The position numbers and the translations under genes were made by a program. The notes below the pieces were generated by a model. That model searched no databases and was not told where the DNA came from. It saw only the letters and a program-made list of their open reading frames with translations. Shown here in pieces: positions 23,739-36,703 of a stretch of DNA of 64,000 nucleotides (position 1 is the first letter of the stretch; each line of letters starts with the position of its first letter). This DNA is from Rhizophagus clarus (taxonomy: Eukaryota; Glomeromycota; Glomeromycetes; Glomerales; Glomeraceae): assembly GCA_015698045.1 (NCBI GenBank), contig BLAL01000018.1:744001-808000 (forward strand). Reading direction: 5' to 3'.

Positions 23739-24744
23739 TCCTTGAATTTCGTAAGAGGTATAAATTTTTCAGCAAAGGTGAATTTTAGGGTGAATCATCA
23801 TACACAACATTTCATTTTTTTTCCAATGTCATTTTTTTTTTAAAATGTAATTGAAATTTTTTTATCCATAATCCGATTATATCTTTAAATTATCACAATT
23901 TTTAAAAAGATAATCTATAATCTAACCTTATTGATCATTTAAAATAAATGTAATACAGATAATTTTCTTTTTTCCCAGCATGGGTAAGTTTGACTTTGTA
24001 TCTTTACATTTTTATTAAATTACATATAATTATTCTTGGCATCATATACTTCGATTATCTTCGAAAATTAATGAATTTTTTTTTTATATCTTTAACAGAT
24101 TCGGTTATATAATCTTTCAAAATTTTTTTCTTATTATACATAAAAAGGGTAAAATTTTGCCCGATTACTTATCATCAAATTTCCCTATGGAAATATCTTT
24201 TAATGTTACATGCATAGAGAGAATTAGTATTGTTCGATTATTCTAAGAATACACAAAATAATAAGAACAACCATAATAATTTTTTTTTTTTTTTCTTGTA
24301 CAATTTATCTTGTATTTGTTTTGTTTATTCGTTCACAAACCCGTTTTTGGATAATCATAGTAGCATTTCTATAACTGTAATTATTGTTTGTTTATGATTT
24401 CAGGATGTAAACACGGAAGAATCGGAGTTGAGTTAGATCATCGATATAATTGTACGACTATTTCTGTAACGCAAAGGTATTAGTTTTCGTTAATTACAAA
24501 ATGCCTGATTTCAAAGTTCGCAATTTCGATAATTTATTTTAGAATCTCAGCAATACCCGACTGCGTCGTATGGATGCATATAACTAATTAATAATAGATC
24601 AAATCAAGAAAAATAAAAAGACATAATTGATTAATATAAACTCCTCCTCCTTACGAAATATATAAAAAGGTGTCTACTTACACGCTTTCCATTCTTCACG
24701 GATTAAAATTCAAATTCGTCTTTAATAATAAATATTATTACGAC
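23739..24744. other. Intergenic region; possible lone exon
   Basis: Mostly AT-rich. At about 24402-24477 a segment framed by TTTCAG and GTATTAG (GATGTAAACACGGAAGAATC onward) looks like an exon encoding CKHGRIGVELDHRYNCTTIS, but no partner exon was found. A TATA-like ATATATAAAAAGG at about 24657-24670 precedes the broken secreted-protein gene. Confidence 0.35.
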
Positions 24745-25311
24745 TTTTTTCTCCTTAAAAAATTATTATTCATAGTTTTCTTATCCCTCATTACCATTTC
24801 TTCAGCTATTCCGAATGGTATTGAATCTTTAATTACGACATTTGAAAAGCGAAATCAATGTCGTTGCTCTTTTGCCATTGCAGATTTCGATTCCAATGGA
24901 GTTAAAGGTGTCGTGACATTCTCCCAAGATGAAAGCGGCGTTACAGAAGTCGCAGGAATTTTCAGCACGGGCTTCAACGATACGCACGCAAAATATGGCA
25001 TTCAAATTGTTGACTAATGTCATAACGTCCTCTTTGACCTTTCAAATGAATTAAATATATAACCTGACGGTTGTGGGGGTACCGATTCCTTTAGACATAA
25101 ATTTGATAATATAAATATAGATTGTAATAGTAATGGTATCCTTACCAAAGCACTTCACAATTCCAAACGTAATAGCAATAAACTAAGAAAGCGTCTTCCT
25201 AATGGCGCAAGTGCGGTAATTAAGTTTATACAAATAATTAGAAGACGAGCGTTTTCTTTTTGTAAAATGATTTTTGTATTCTTCTATTTTAAATTTTATC
25301 AAATAAATAAA
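24745..25311 (+). pseudogene. Broken small secreted protein gene
   Basis: The frame encodes a clear signal peptide (LLFIVFLSLITISSAIPN), then ESLITTFEKRNQCRCSFAIA, GVKGVVTFSQDESGVTEVAG, FSTGFNDTHAKYGIQIVD and, beyond a TAA at 25015-25017, CHNVLFDLSNELNI, a second TAA at 25060-25062, and PDGCGGTDSFRHKFDNINI. Cysteines and a Lys/Arg-rich C-terminus follow. No in-frame ATG exists before the signal peptide, so the start is lost as well. The VKGxVTFxQ...G.F..GF pattern is faintly like the beta-barrel of Cu/Zn superoxide dismutase-like secreted proteins; I am not sure of that. It lies between the two broken membrane-protein copies. Confidence 0.62.
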
Positions 25312-25568
25312 TAAATTAATTTATTTATCTATTTTAATATAAAAATATTATTGCCAATATTATATGAACGCTTTAATTTTGTAACATAGTAATTAATCCG
25401 TTTTTGTTAATTTACGATTTGGAACGAAACTCTGAGTTCGACATAAGACAAATTTTTCACGTACATTTTTGTAAATATATTTCCGAAAATTGACGTGAAG
25501 TTAGATTTTGTACTTCGACGAACTTTGCTAAAATACTATATTCAGTTTATTTATAAGTTAATACTAAA

Positions 25569-25830
25569 AAAAAAAATTTTGAATTTATTCAAATAAAATT
25601 TTCCACTAGCCTGTTTTTTTTCCAAAAAAAAAAAACTCGTTCGAATTATTCAATGGAAATTCCACTAACCTGTTTTTTCCCATTACACAATAAATGGATG
25701 GTAAAGAAAAAACTTGTTTGAATTATTCGATAGAATTTTCCACCAACCTTATTTTTCTCCATATCCAGTAAATGATCGAATTTGATGTACCTTATTTTTC
25801 TCCATATAAAGTAAATGACGATTTTGGTAT
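25569..25830. repeat. Degenerate ~70 bp tandem repeats
   Basis: The unit TTGAATTATTC.A..GAAATTTTCCAC followed by TAACCT(G/T)TTTTTTTCC is seen at about 25575, 25641 and 25713. A fourth copy at about 25788 keeps only ACCTTATTTTTCTCCATAT. Copies have diverged by substitutions and by changes in homopolymer length. Confidence 0.6.
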
Positions 25831-26282
25831 ATTGTGTAATGCCATATTTGTGATTTGATCTTTTTTGTGTTTGTCGATTACGATAATAATTGTTGTCGTG
25901 TAACCAAATAAGCATTCCATTAAATTGTTTGTTTAACAATACTTATTTTCCTTAAAAATGTAAAATTATTCTAGTTTCTCTTTCCTATTACATGGTAAAA
26001 TGACGAATTTAGTATCAAGCTTTAGTACATGTATAATGCCAAGAAATTTTAATATAAATCTGTGTCTGACCGTACTTGTGATCTTTGATTTTATCGGACA
26101 ATTGTCGATTACAATATAATAAATAATTGTTTATCGATGGAACCAGATAGAATTACGACAAACCGATGTTTTTGACCGTTCTAATTTAATATTTGCTCTA
26201 TCTATTTCTAAAATATTAGTAATACTGTTCTAATTTATAATTATTCATTTTTTAGGAATAATTTGTCGAAAGAAATAAACAA

Positions 26283-26321
<39 letters not shown>

Positions 26322-28069
26322 TACCATTAATTATGAAGACGCGACTGTATATAAATAGCATCTAATTAAGGTTTAGTAAATTTAGTATGTTGGCCATAAT
26401 GTCGTCAAACATATAATAACTAATATAGACAGAACCGAGATGTAGGGGAGTTGTCCGTATTAATAATCTTTAATTATTTATTTAAAACTGAGCAATCGCA
26501 AAAATCTAACAACCAAAAAAGGCGTGAATTTTTCGAGTTAAAAAACATATGGTTTACACAACGAGGAGAGCAATAAAACGATGAATTTGTTATTATGATC
26601 GACATGCAATATGTATAAAAATTTTTACTGTATAGTCAGTCAGTCGTACTTAATTAATTACTGTGATACATTTTGTGTGGTATACAAATCTTTCATTGTA
26701 TAATTGAAAAAGTGATTTAGTTTCAATTTGATAAGTAAAGAACAAAAAAAAATTTTTTTATTAGCAAATTTAAGAAAGAAAAGTTGAGGGTAACCGGAGT
26801 ACGGACTTTTTATCATAGATAAATCAAAATATGTAACGAGACTAGGGAATGTATACTTTTTCCCGTAAGAAAAATTTAAATTAAAGTTTTTGTGCACTAA
26901 ATTTTTTTTAACAGAGTAAAGGAAAAATGTTTTCCACACATTCCGATGGTATGATTTTAAAGTATTTACGAGAAAACGATTAATGAATTTACATGTTTAT
27001 AGAATTTTTTGTAATCAACTTTTTAATGAACTGAAATTAGTATAAGGTATGATGGTTCTAACCAGAGGTCAAAAGAAATGTGCTACTGTATTAGATAAAG
27101 GAACATACGAAGCCAGGTTCTTTCTCAAATTAGGTTTATAAGTTATTTGTGATTTTATCTCAGTTATACTTTTTTGTTCCGTATCGATTATTTATCGATT
27201 ATTCCGTAAAAAGCTAAACACTTGTTTTATTTTCATCCCTGATTATCAGGATCCAAAGCGATGTACAAAATTAAATTAATTGCGTAACGCAAACTTTTAC
27301 CACAAATTGTTTAATTAATAAAAAAAAATATATGTATAATTTAGTATTAATATTAAGTATGTTTTACTTAAAAATTATTTTACCGAACATTTTATAATAT
27401 AAACTATGATTTAAAATGTAATATAATGACGGCATTTTTTATTTACTAGATTTGTATGTAGTACGAGTTAAAAAGGATTTATTATTTATTATTTATCCCA
27501 TGTAAAATATATAATTAAATTTATTCATTTCCGTCTTCCGTAGTTACCGTAATACTATAATTTCGGATAAATTAAATGCCTATAAAAAGTAGAGTGTCGC
27601 AAGTATAAAAATTTTTGAATCTACTCTAAAAAAGTTACATTCTATAAATTTTTTCATTGACGAAAAAATTCATGAAGAAACCCTAAAACATTATTTTATT
27701 TATTATATTTATAGGGAAATATAAACAAATATAAAATCCTTTTTACGAGACTTACTAAATTTGTTTATGGAAAAATTTCAAAGATAATCGGAGTACGGAC
27801 AAAACAATTTGCATCTGTAACAATAGAAAGCAAGATAATAATTAGAACACGCATTTTATTCAATAATTCCGAAAGTCATAAATTTTGTCATCTCGGAGAT
27901 AAGCGGATTACGGCAAAATTCAAAAGTTGTTGACAAAAAGGATTAATTAAAAGTTTTCGAATGTAAAAAAGGTAAAGCTCTATGTTATCAAACGTGCATA
28001 TAATTTTTATTCTAAAAAATGTGCATCATTTTTATTTATTTTATTCTCATTTATCAAAAGATCCAAAAA
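25831..28069. other. AT-rich region between the broken genes
   Basis: No gene is supported. A phrase of about 80 bases around 25826-25905 (GTAATGCCATATTTGTGATT ... TGTCGATTACGAT) recurs diverged at about 26033-26115, showing another local duplication. Frames on both strands here are too AT-biased to support. Confidence 0.4.
26283..26322. repeat. Poly-T / poly-A foldback
   Basis: About 15 T are followed directly by about 25 A. It can fold on itself and is a likely site of assembly or polymerase error. Confidence 0.8.
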
Positions 28070-31000
28070 TGTCCACGTCAAGAAATCTGACACACCCTAA
28101 AAAAAGGCCATTTTGCCCCTTTTCTTATTTCTTGTTTATTATTAAAAAAAAAAAAATTTTATTTTATAATTTTATCAATAATTTTATTGGCAATATCTCT
28201 TGTAAAATTATTAATTACTGTTGAAGAACCACAACCTGAAACCCCTTCAACACCTCGCGTTTTAAATACTGATGATGACACGTTAGTTGTTTGAATAATT
28301 CGTGTAAATTATACAGACCTTCCTAATATTTGCGCAGAAGAATATTTATCAATACGTACAATTTATACTAATGGATCTATTAAAATTTAAAAGATTTTAG
28401 TTGATATTTCATTAAATATACAATCACAAATTTTCTATCTTCAACCAGAAGCTGAACCTCAGATTTTACGCTATAAGGGAGAATTTTTTGCTTATAACAT
28501 ACGTGGAAGCTGACGACGTAAATAATCCTTTCACTTATAATGATTGGGGTATGATTATCGACTTAGAAGGAGTAATTCACAGGTAATAAATTAATTTTTT
28601 TAAAACAAGATATCTGGGCCCGGAGCGAAGCGAAACGGAAATGTCTAAAGCTGAATGTTATCACGTGATCATAATAAAAATTTGTCACCGGCGTTACACC
28701 CTTTTGGCAGTGAAATTCTATTTGCCACCCCATTATTCGTCACATGAGTAATTTCTTAATATCGTAATGCCGGCCAAAACTATCTGTGCTCCACGTGATC
28801 GACAGCTTACAACGGTCCGTCCCTAGTATATACTGTACATATACAAATAATGATACTGTACTTATTTCTTTTATAGTAAAATTAAACTTGGGCCATCTTT
28901 TGTTGATTCTAATACTAAAGAATTGTTACCTGTTCAAGATGTCATTACATTGAATATTCATCGTAACAATGGATTTATCCGTACTGCTCCTAAAACAAAT
29001 TCTACAGGTTTTTCCTTACAATTTAATGCGTAATCTATCATTTTAATAAATTTTTAATTTTAATTATTAAACTAGGATTAAAGTTAATTTAATATTCAAA
29101 TATTTCTTTTTCAAGCGATGAAAATAGAGAAATACAACAGATCGTAGATACCGTGAACGTATATCCATTTGATACAGTTGCTACTATGGACGGATATGGT
29201 TATATTTTGGATGATTATGGTAACCGCATTGATTGGAACATTAAATATCCTACTTTGTCAAATACCGTAGCTGATATTATAGTTTTACCAAATAATACTC
29301 AAGCAGAGTTTGGACAAATTTGGTCCTTGCTCACTACTGATTTGAGGAAACACGAGGTAAATGTGACGCGAAAAATTTGTAAAAAAAAAAAAAAAAATTT
29401 TTTTACTTTTTAAACTTTTTTTTTTATTTTTAGATCATGGTTATGATAATTTACAAATCAATGCCACAATTCCTAATATTGGTGAAATTGTAAACCCATC
29501 TCTCTTATAATTAAATATTATGATAAAGTTGATTTATCACCAAATCGTAATGTTACAATTTTATATGATGATGGCACTGGAAAAAGGATTATACGTCAAA
29601 TGACTTCTATCAGTGATAATGCATACGATACATTCGTGGAACTTACTGACGATGGAACTGGTTCTACCGTTAATATTAAGATAATTGATAGTACATTTAA
29701 TGAGCCTGGTGGAAGGTATCATGTTTTAATTGATGATGGTTTTACAAGTAGTAAAGATTATCATGAACCTACGATTGGTATACAAAGTGGTGCTTAGATT
29801 TTACCACTAGTAAGTGTTTATATAAATTTCTCCTATTTTTATATCGTGAAACAAACTCATATAAACAAAATATAATTTCTTTTTTTAATAGTTCAAGAAG
29901 ATAATCATCGAACTAACATAATTAGCGAATCTAGCATTGACGGAAAAGTTACAGACGGGACCACTTATTTCAAAACTTTTGAGAACGACAAACTTAAACG
30001 TGAAGAATTTTTTAATAATTTAACATTTGAATTGGCTAAAGCAATCCCTGTTGATCCGGAACGAATAACTTCAAATAAAAGAAATGAAATTGATACTTCA
30101 GTTTCACCCGAACAATATATTTTATCTATTAATATTAAAAAAGCTAAGAATAAAGATAAAAGATCAGTTAATTTAGTCGCTAAGGATTTAGATACTTTAA
30201 TAAAGAATAAACTTATTACCGTTATTTGTTCTGGAGCATATTCGAATTATCTTGATCAAGAATATGAATATGTAACCATACGTAAAAATAAGAGTTACTT
30301 TTTTTATCATTTTGGGTAAATTATAATAATTATTATGAATTAAATTAAATAAAACACAATAAAATAAAATAAGATATACTAATAGAACGAAAAAATAATA
30401 AAATTTTTTTTTTTTTAGAAAGCTAATGTGCATGTGGTAATACTATTGAAGAATTCGCGTCGATAATTCTTTTTATTAGTATAGATACGGGACCTGTCCA
30501 AAATATTTTTACCACGAGGTAGAATCATTTTAAATCATGTATTCTATTTTGAAAGTATTCAGTTTATATTAATTTTTTTTTTCTCACCTAGTATTTTCTT
30601 TGCAACATTTCCGTTTATTGTAAATTTGGGATTTATAATTATAATCGATGAACTTATGAGAGCTGATCTCCCAAAATTATTATTGAAAGTTGATGAACTA
30701 TTGACATTAATTAAAGAAAGCGATCTCCAAAAAGAATCAGAAAAAGTCAGATATCCCTCAAAAGATTGTGAAAAAGCCATTGATCCCAAAAAAGTAGCAA
30801 ATGATTCTGATCGTACAGAAGATATGATAATAGAAGTAGCTAACGAACCCGTACATACAGAAGATATGATAATAGAAATAAACGATCCCGACCATACAAA
30901 AGTTTTGAAAATAGAGAGTGACAACGATTCCAAACCCATTGAAGGATTAATATATAATAATAAACACATGCAAATATCTGAAATAACAAAAGAATTGAAA

Positions 31001-32390
31001 AAAATTGTGGAGAATAAAAAAAACATATAGGAGAACTAGAAATTATTAATGAATTCACGAAAAAATTGAAAAAATCAATGAACTTATTTTTATTGATCAA
31101 TTAACAAGATACTGTATCTTAAAATCTCAGATGATGAAGTGAACGATATCTCAGAAAATGGATACGAAATTAAAGATAGCTCAGAAGTTGAAATTAAAGT
31201 TATCTTATATGGTAAGTAAAAATATCTCAAAAGAAGAAGTAAAAGATATCGTAAAAAAATTAAAAGAAGTTAATGAACTAATAATAGAAATAACGCAATA
31301 TGTGGATTTTGCACAAGAATTAAAGAACTTGAGGGGCTCCCAAAAAAAAAATATTAACATCCATATTAAAAAAAGTAAACGGACTTATAAAAAGTCCTGA
31401 AAAGGATAAAACGCTAATAAAAGAATATATAAAACTTGAAGTTGAATTGGAAATAGTTGATAAACTTGCTGAAGATCTGAAAATTATTGACGAATTCACG
31501 GAGAAGTTAAATGAATTAAATAAGTTTACAAAAAAAATAAAAGATTATGAGCTTATGGGAGAATCAATTGAGGTTATTGAACTTCTAGAAGAATTGGAAA
31601 AAGTCAAAATATTTGTCAAAATATTTATAGGTAATTAAATGAAAATGAAGACGATATAGTAGATGATGTAGTTGGTGATACAAAGGAAATAAAAATGAGA
31701 AAAGTAGTAAGATTAATGTTAATGAAAACGAGGGAAAATTTAAGAGATGGTATAATAATATTATGAATATGATAGAAACCTTAAAGATCAAAAGGGAGAA
31801 AGAGAAACATGAAGATCACCAGCAGATAATGCAAAAAAAAAAGGATATCAAAAACTTTCTAAATGGTTAAAAGATCATAGTGATCATCAAATAATGACAG
31901 TGTTATTCATTATATTAGCAGGAGTTGATATTACAAATTTAGAATTACTTGGTTCAAAGATATTAGAATTCCTAGTCTTAATTTCAATTTACTTGGAGCA
32001 ATGCGATTTCGAAGTTTCAACATTTATTTTAATGCCAAACTGTAGTACGTAAAATTTTGTGGGAAAACTCGTTAACGCTTTTATTGGAGATATTTCTTTA
32101 ATCATTCATCAAGTATATAAATTTTATGTTAATTTTTATCCTTCATTAAATTATCTTTCATTAAATCAAACATTAAAATTTCATTTATTTTTTTTTTTTA
32201 ATAGAGCTTTTATGTAAATTAAGTTGTTTCGCTTGGTTACACCCCGTATATAATATTTTAAAAGCTTGTATAGACCTATTTAATAAAGGATTGGATATAA
32301 TTAAACAGTTGCTCACTTCACACAAAAATCTAAAACTTCAAACCTGGCAATTCTGAGAAAGGAAAAGAGGAAGTCAAAACGAAAACTTTA
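28070..32390 (+). pseudogene. Broken multi-exon membrane protein gene, copy B
   Basis: Paralogue of the minus-strand gene at 19.5-23.7 kb. An ATG at 28070 leads into KKRPFCPFSYFLFII, a poly-A frameshift and a signal anchor (LSIILLAISLVKLLI). Exons encode NNPFTYNDWGMIIDLEGVIH (donor about 28582), LGPSFVDSNTKELLPVQDVI, VNVYPFDTVATMDGYGYILD, YDTFVELTDDGTGSTVNI, ELAKAIPVDPERITSNKRNE, a hydrophobic ATFPFIVNLGFIIIIDELM, an acidic/Lys coiled coil (30650-31640) and a YQKLSKWLKDHSDHQI ... LELLGSK end. Breaks include TGA at 28292-28294 (Arg CGA in copy A), a TAA near 28390, frameshifts near 28490 and 29510, and TAG near 29796. A 5' piece present in copy A is missing here. Function unknown. Confidence 0.68.
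28594..28840. other. GC-richer insertion in an intron of copy B
   Basis: Between the donor after VIH and the next exon (acceptor about 28877) lies a block starting GATATCTGGGCCCGGAGCGA and holding CACGTGATC twice, ATGCCGGCC and GGCGTTACACCC. Its base composition differs from the surrounding intron, so it is probably an inserted repeat. No ends were identified. Confidence 0.4.
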
Positions 32391-32983
32391 ACACAATCTA
32401 ACTAAAGGAATATATGTCTTTTGATATTTAGTAAAAATTTTTAATTATTGTTACCGATTGTATTTTAATTTGATATGATTTGATACGCAAGTTAATAAAT
32501 AAAATATATGGCTGCTTATAAATGCCTAATATTCTCATAAAACAGAATAATCGTTAATTGTTCGTTATACCGATAGTTCCGCGATGTAACACGTACCGAT
32601 CTTTTTCTTTTTTACGTTATAGACTAGAACGTCTCATAATACAAAGTATAGAAGTCGTAAGTAAACTACACATGAAAATTCAACTGTAACTGACGATTAT
32701 GGCTGCCTGCTTTCTTATTTCCGATTATGTAGTAAACTAATCCCGTAATAAAAATGACAACCACTGGAAATAAACACTGCTAACCTAAAAGGGTGAAAGA
32801 AAAGGGGAAGTGGAAATGTAAGGAAAAAAGAGAAAAAGAGGTAAAGCAAGGTTAGTAGCATTCACTTTTGCTTCCTAATTATTACTGCTTGAATATCTGG
32901 CGCTAAATTGCACAGAGTAACAACAGATCCGCTACTAAGTTACTACAACGCCGTTGATAGAACGAGAACCACCTTTGGAGAAG
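32391..32983. other. Intergenic stretch, nothing recognised
   Basis: AT-rich, with a purine-rich patch (about 32788-32850, AAAGGGTGAAAGAAAAGGGG). No gene or complete element. Confidence 0.4.
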
Positions 32984-33340
32984 CGTTTATTCTTGTCCGG
33001 CTTTTGAAAAAGGCTTCTTCTTTTTAACAACCTTCTTATTCTTCCTCTTTGGCTTCTCTAAGGATGTACCACGTGACTTTTCGTTAGAGTCGGTAGACTC
33101 TACTCAAATATCAAAGGAGGTAGTAACTCCTGCTTTTTTTGATACCTTTGAAGAAGGCGCTTTCGCATTCTCCTTCTTTGAGTTCCCTGGTTCTCTGGGT
33201 TAACTTCCATAGACCATGTGTAAGCTTTTTTTCCGATGAAAAATTCGAAGCCTTGGACATTTTTCATAGCGTCAAGGCTATCGAAACAACCTATCAATCG
33301 ACGTTGACTCTTAGGAGTTTTTTTTCGATGAAGTTAAAAC
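32984..33340 (-). pseudogene. Decayed Lys-rich ORF, retroelement ORF1-like
   Basis: On the minus strand, KKTPKSQRRLIGCFDSLDAM, KNVQGFEFFIGKKAYTWSME and VNPENQ lead by a one-base frame change to NSKKENAKAPSSKVSKKAGV. A TGA follows, then ESTDSNEKSRGTSLEKPKRK and KNKKVVKKKKPFSKAGQE with a TAA near 32985. The strongly basic end and the surrounding debris suggest the nucleic-acid-binding ORF of a retroelement. No reverse transcriptase is next to it and the family is not certain. Confidence 0.45.
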
Positions 33341-33691
33341 TTATCACATTATGTACCGTAAGAAAATATTTCGTTCCCATAAAACAATCATGTATTTTCA
33401 TTGATAACTAACTGTTGCACTAATCGTGATCTCTCACTCTGTTAAGTTGGTCATTAATATTCAGAGCCCATGCTGATACTTAAAAATTTAGTCTATCTGT
33501 TTTAATGTTCATTTCTGGGAAACAAACATACCATATATGAGGTTGCCTAACCTATTTTATAAAATGGATTTTAATCTTTATGCAACTAAAGAAAAGACCG
33601 CGAGAAGTTCAAATTAGTAATCCATAACCCTCCTGATGCCATTCTCAGCGCACAACTCATGAATTTTCTAGATTAGTATTCCATTGAATCT

Positions 33692-34129
33692 ATGTTCTTT
33701 GCCACCTATATCTGGGAATGCAAAAAATTTGTTAGTAATGCACCAACAAAAGTAGAAATTAGACCAACCGAAAGGGAAAGTCGTCACTCGTCAATGCCGT
33801 CACAAAAAGATCGTAACGATCCTTTACCATCAAGCCGTTCGCCTACTAATCCTAATTCTCCTAATTTTAGAAAGAAGCACCACTCTGAGAATCAAGACGA
33901 ATCCAAAAAGAAGCGCGGATCGAAGATCCTCAAGTTTGATGAAAATTTTTTTCTCTGTCTTGTTGTTTCCATCTCTATTCATTTTCTCCCTCAAAGATTG
34001 AGATCCAGCAGTTACCTTAACGTTGACGGTTTCGTTCCATCTAAGGTAGATGAGTTAGTGGTATTAAAATGTTTTGAACCCCCTACGACTGTTAGTTTAG
34101 TTTTTTCTTCTCTACCTTCGTATGGGTAA
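33692..34129 (+). pseudogene. Open frame of 145 codons, retroelement-debris-like
   Basis: An ATG-started frame in less AT-rich DNA encodes a Ser/Pro/Arg-rich and Lys-rich middle (PLPSSRSPTNPNSPNFRKKH, then DESKKKRGSKI), resembling a basic linker of a retroelement first ORF or a nuclear protein. It then changes to a hydrophobic run that looks like a frame change. Its end is cut just before the inverted repeat at 34136. No domain is recognised; it is probably a relic rather than a working gene. Confidence 0.4.
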
Positions 34130-34135
34130 CACGTA

Positions 34136-35015
34136 CAGTCGCATCGGAAAGTCACTTACAGATGGAGTCATAATTATTTAGCCACTATGATTATCCTAGC
34201 ACTCAGTGATCCGATTTTGATGAATAAAGGCTCATTGGATTCGTCTCATCAAGATGAGTCAAATATTAGTTGTGTCATATCTTTAGGATCAATGGACGCT
34301 GAGATAAACCTTAAAACATTCTTTACTTGAAAATTTTTCGAAACTCTGAATTTCACAAAATCAGGAATATCTCACTATTCAGTGATCCGATCTTGATGAT
34401 CAAAGGCTCGTTGGATTTGTCTCATTGAGAGGCGTCGAATGATGGTCAGATCATGTGTATAACGTCAGTATATAACGGGTTAATGTCCAAAACGTCTAAA
34501 ATATGTTTTAATGCACGCATTAGCATATACTGATTCTAAAGTCATGTGGCAACCACCATTCAACTCATCTTGACGAGACGAATCCAATGAGCCTTTGATC
34601 ATCAAATTCGGATCACTGGATGTCAAGATAATCACAAATGGCATGGTAATTATAACCATCATCTTTAAGCCAAAAATCAGTTAAAATTAAATAAAATTGC
34701 AACTACTGATTTACCAACAAATTTATTCGGTTTAAACCAAGTAAAGAACAATTAGAAACGATCCAATATATTGCCCGGAAGTGTGACCCCCTCCCAAGAG
34801 CTGTAGGCGAACTTAAAGCTATACTGAAGGAAAAATGAAAATTTAAATAGTTCTGTTTTTGAAAGGGCTGCCACCCTTGCATTGTGAAAATTTGACGTAG
34901 TAAGGGAAGCAAACTAGATATAAATTTTTTATTAATGCATATACTAGTGAAAAAATACGAATATTTTTGTTTTTGTCTTTATTTTCAAATAGGGCGATAC
35001 TTTCCGATGCGACTG
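34136..35015. mobile_element. 880 bp TA-flanked element with 17 bp inverted repeats
   Basis: CAGTCGCATCGGAAAGT at the left end is exactly mirrored at the right end, and each end is flanked by TA (34134-34135 and 35016-35017). This is the layout of Tc1/mariner elements, whose ends often begin CAGT. Inside are three copies of a ~55 bp repeat: 34188-34242 and 34381-34436 direct, and about 34555-34614 inverted. All contain GTGATCCGA..TTGATGA and GGCTC(A/G)TTGGAT. No transposase frame is visible, so it is non-autonomous. Confidence 0.72.
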
Positions 35016-35017
35016 TA

Positions 35018-36700
35018 CGTATATGAAACAAAAATCTACTAAATTATACGGCAAATTTCTATCTAATCATCTTTCTTGCTTTACAGTAAATGGACGTATA
35101 GTACATTTATTCTTCAATCAATTCCTAGTTAATAATAAAATTATTATATTTAAATCATATTAAGAATTTTATACATTTGTACATTTTTCTACATTTAAAT
35201 CGTATCTTGTTGCGCTTGAAATTCTTTTATCATTTACTATATTTATTAAGACATTTAGATACAAGTGTGAGATATAAAAGGTATAACATCAGAACGATTT
35301 GATTCATAATTTCAATTTTAGGAAAATTTGATCCTTCGTGCCAATCTATTTGATTCAAAGCGAAAATTTCTTTGGAAATGTTTCGATTGAAAGTAATTTT
35401 CTAATTTAAGTTAAATATTTTTTAAGGAGTTTAGTAAATAAGGATTCCGCATTAAGCTTTAAATCGATTGTTAATCGGTAACATCCATTTATTTATACAT
35501 ATAATCCCATTGATTGATTGACGGTGAATACCGAAACATTTAATGAATAAAAATATTAATAATTGGTATCGGAATTTATTAGTAATAGTGCGGAATTAAT
35601 ATTACTAATACTGATTTCAATATTGGATGTCTCATAATCATCATGAAACATTTATAACATCAAATAATGGGTTTAATCTTTTTCTTCATTTACAGTGTAA
35701 TATATATATATAAATCATATTACTAGGGAAACGGTAACCTATTTTGTATATTACAAGGGCATATAGTATTGTAAAATATAATCGTGATACACAATATAAA
35801 AAAAGAAACAAAACAGTCGATTGTGACAGGGACAAAAACGGGGGTTAAAACAAATTTTGCTGATTCAGTACATCGCTAACGCACCGGACAATAATATTAA
35901 AAGGTAACATGTAACTTGACCCACATTTATTTTAATTTAATAAAGATAGGTCTTCTTAAAGCCTTCTCTTTATGTAAATTTTCATTAAAATGAATAAAAT
36001 ATAGATTATTTTTTTTTTCTTTCAGATTTAAGGTAAGGGATTCTTAGTTTAGTGTAAAAAAGGTCAAAAGAAGTTTTTTTAAAATTTTTCTTTCTTCCTT
36101 CCAAATCAGTAGGACAATATTACAAAGTTGTAAATGCATATGAAACATATACATCTGTAAATAAGGATTCCTAAATCAAACGATCTATCCGTAGACGATT
36201 CGTTTGACGCTTTTATTAAGTCCAGATAGGCACAACATCTCTGTCAACTTAGCCGACGCCAAATTCTTCACGATATGTGAAAAAAAATAGTATGCGAAAA
36301 AAATAATGTTACTTTCTTTGTAAATATGAAACATTACACAAGATAAAAAAAAAAAAAATACAAAAATAGAAACTTTTTTTACGACAATATACTTACGGTA
36401 TATAAATAAACATTCCGTCGGTAATTTAAAATGAGATGAAATATTGGTTACTGTAAATACCTCCTTCAATTTTTTTTTTTTTTTAAAAAAAAAAGAAAAT
36501 TTAATAAATAAGTCAAAATTTTTTTATTTTATAAAACCGAGAAAAATTTAACCGCAGTATTAATTGTTATAATGAATAGTAATAATGATGATTATTGTAT
36601 TCAATTGAATCCTAATAAACTTTAATCTTATTTAATTGCACGTTGAGAGTAACGCATTAGATTTTTACAATCAATATAAAAGTGTCATATTTATAAACAG
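35018..36700. other. AT-rich intergenic region
   Basis: No supported gene. It holds a block at about 36275-36365 (AATAGTATGCGAAAAAAATA and onward) that recurs in diverged form at about 62805-62880. This indicates a dispersed repeat. Confidence 0.4.
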
Positions 36701-36703
36701 TCA

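Noticed and set aside
24670..24744. GTG as the start of the secreted-protein frame
   Set aside because: GTG starts are not expected in a fungal nuclear gene; the signal peptide begins later and lacks an ATG, so the gene is treated as broken.
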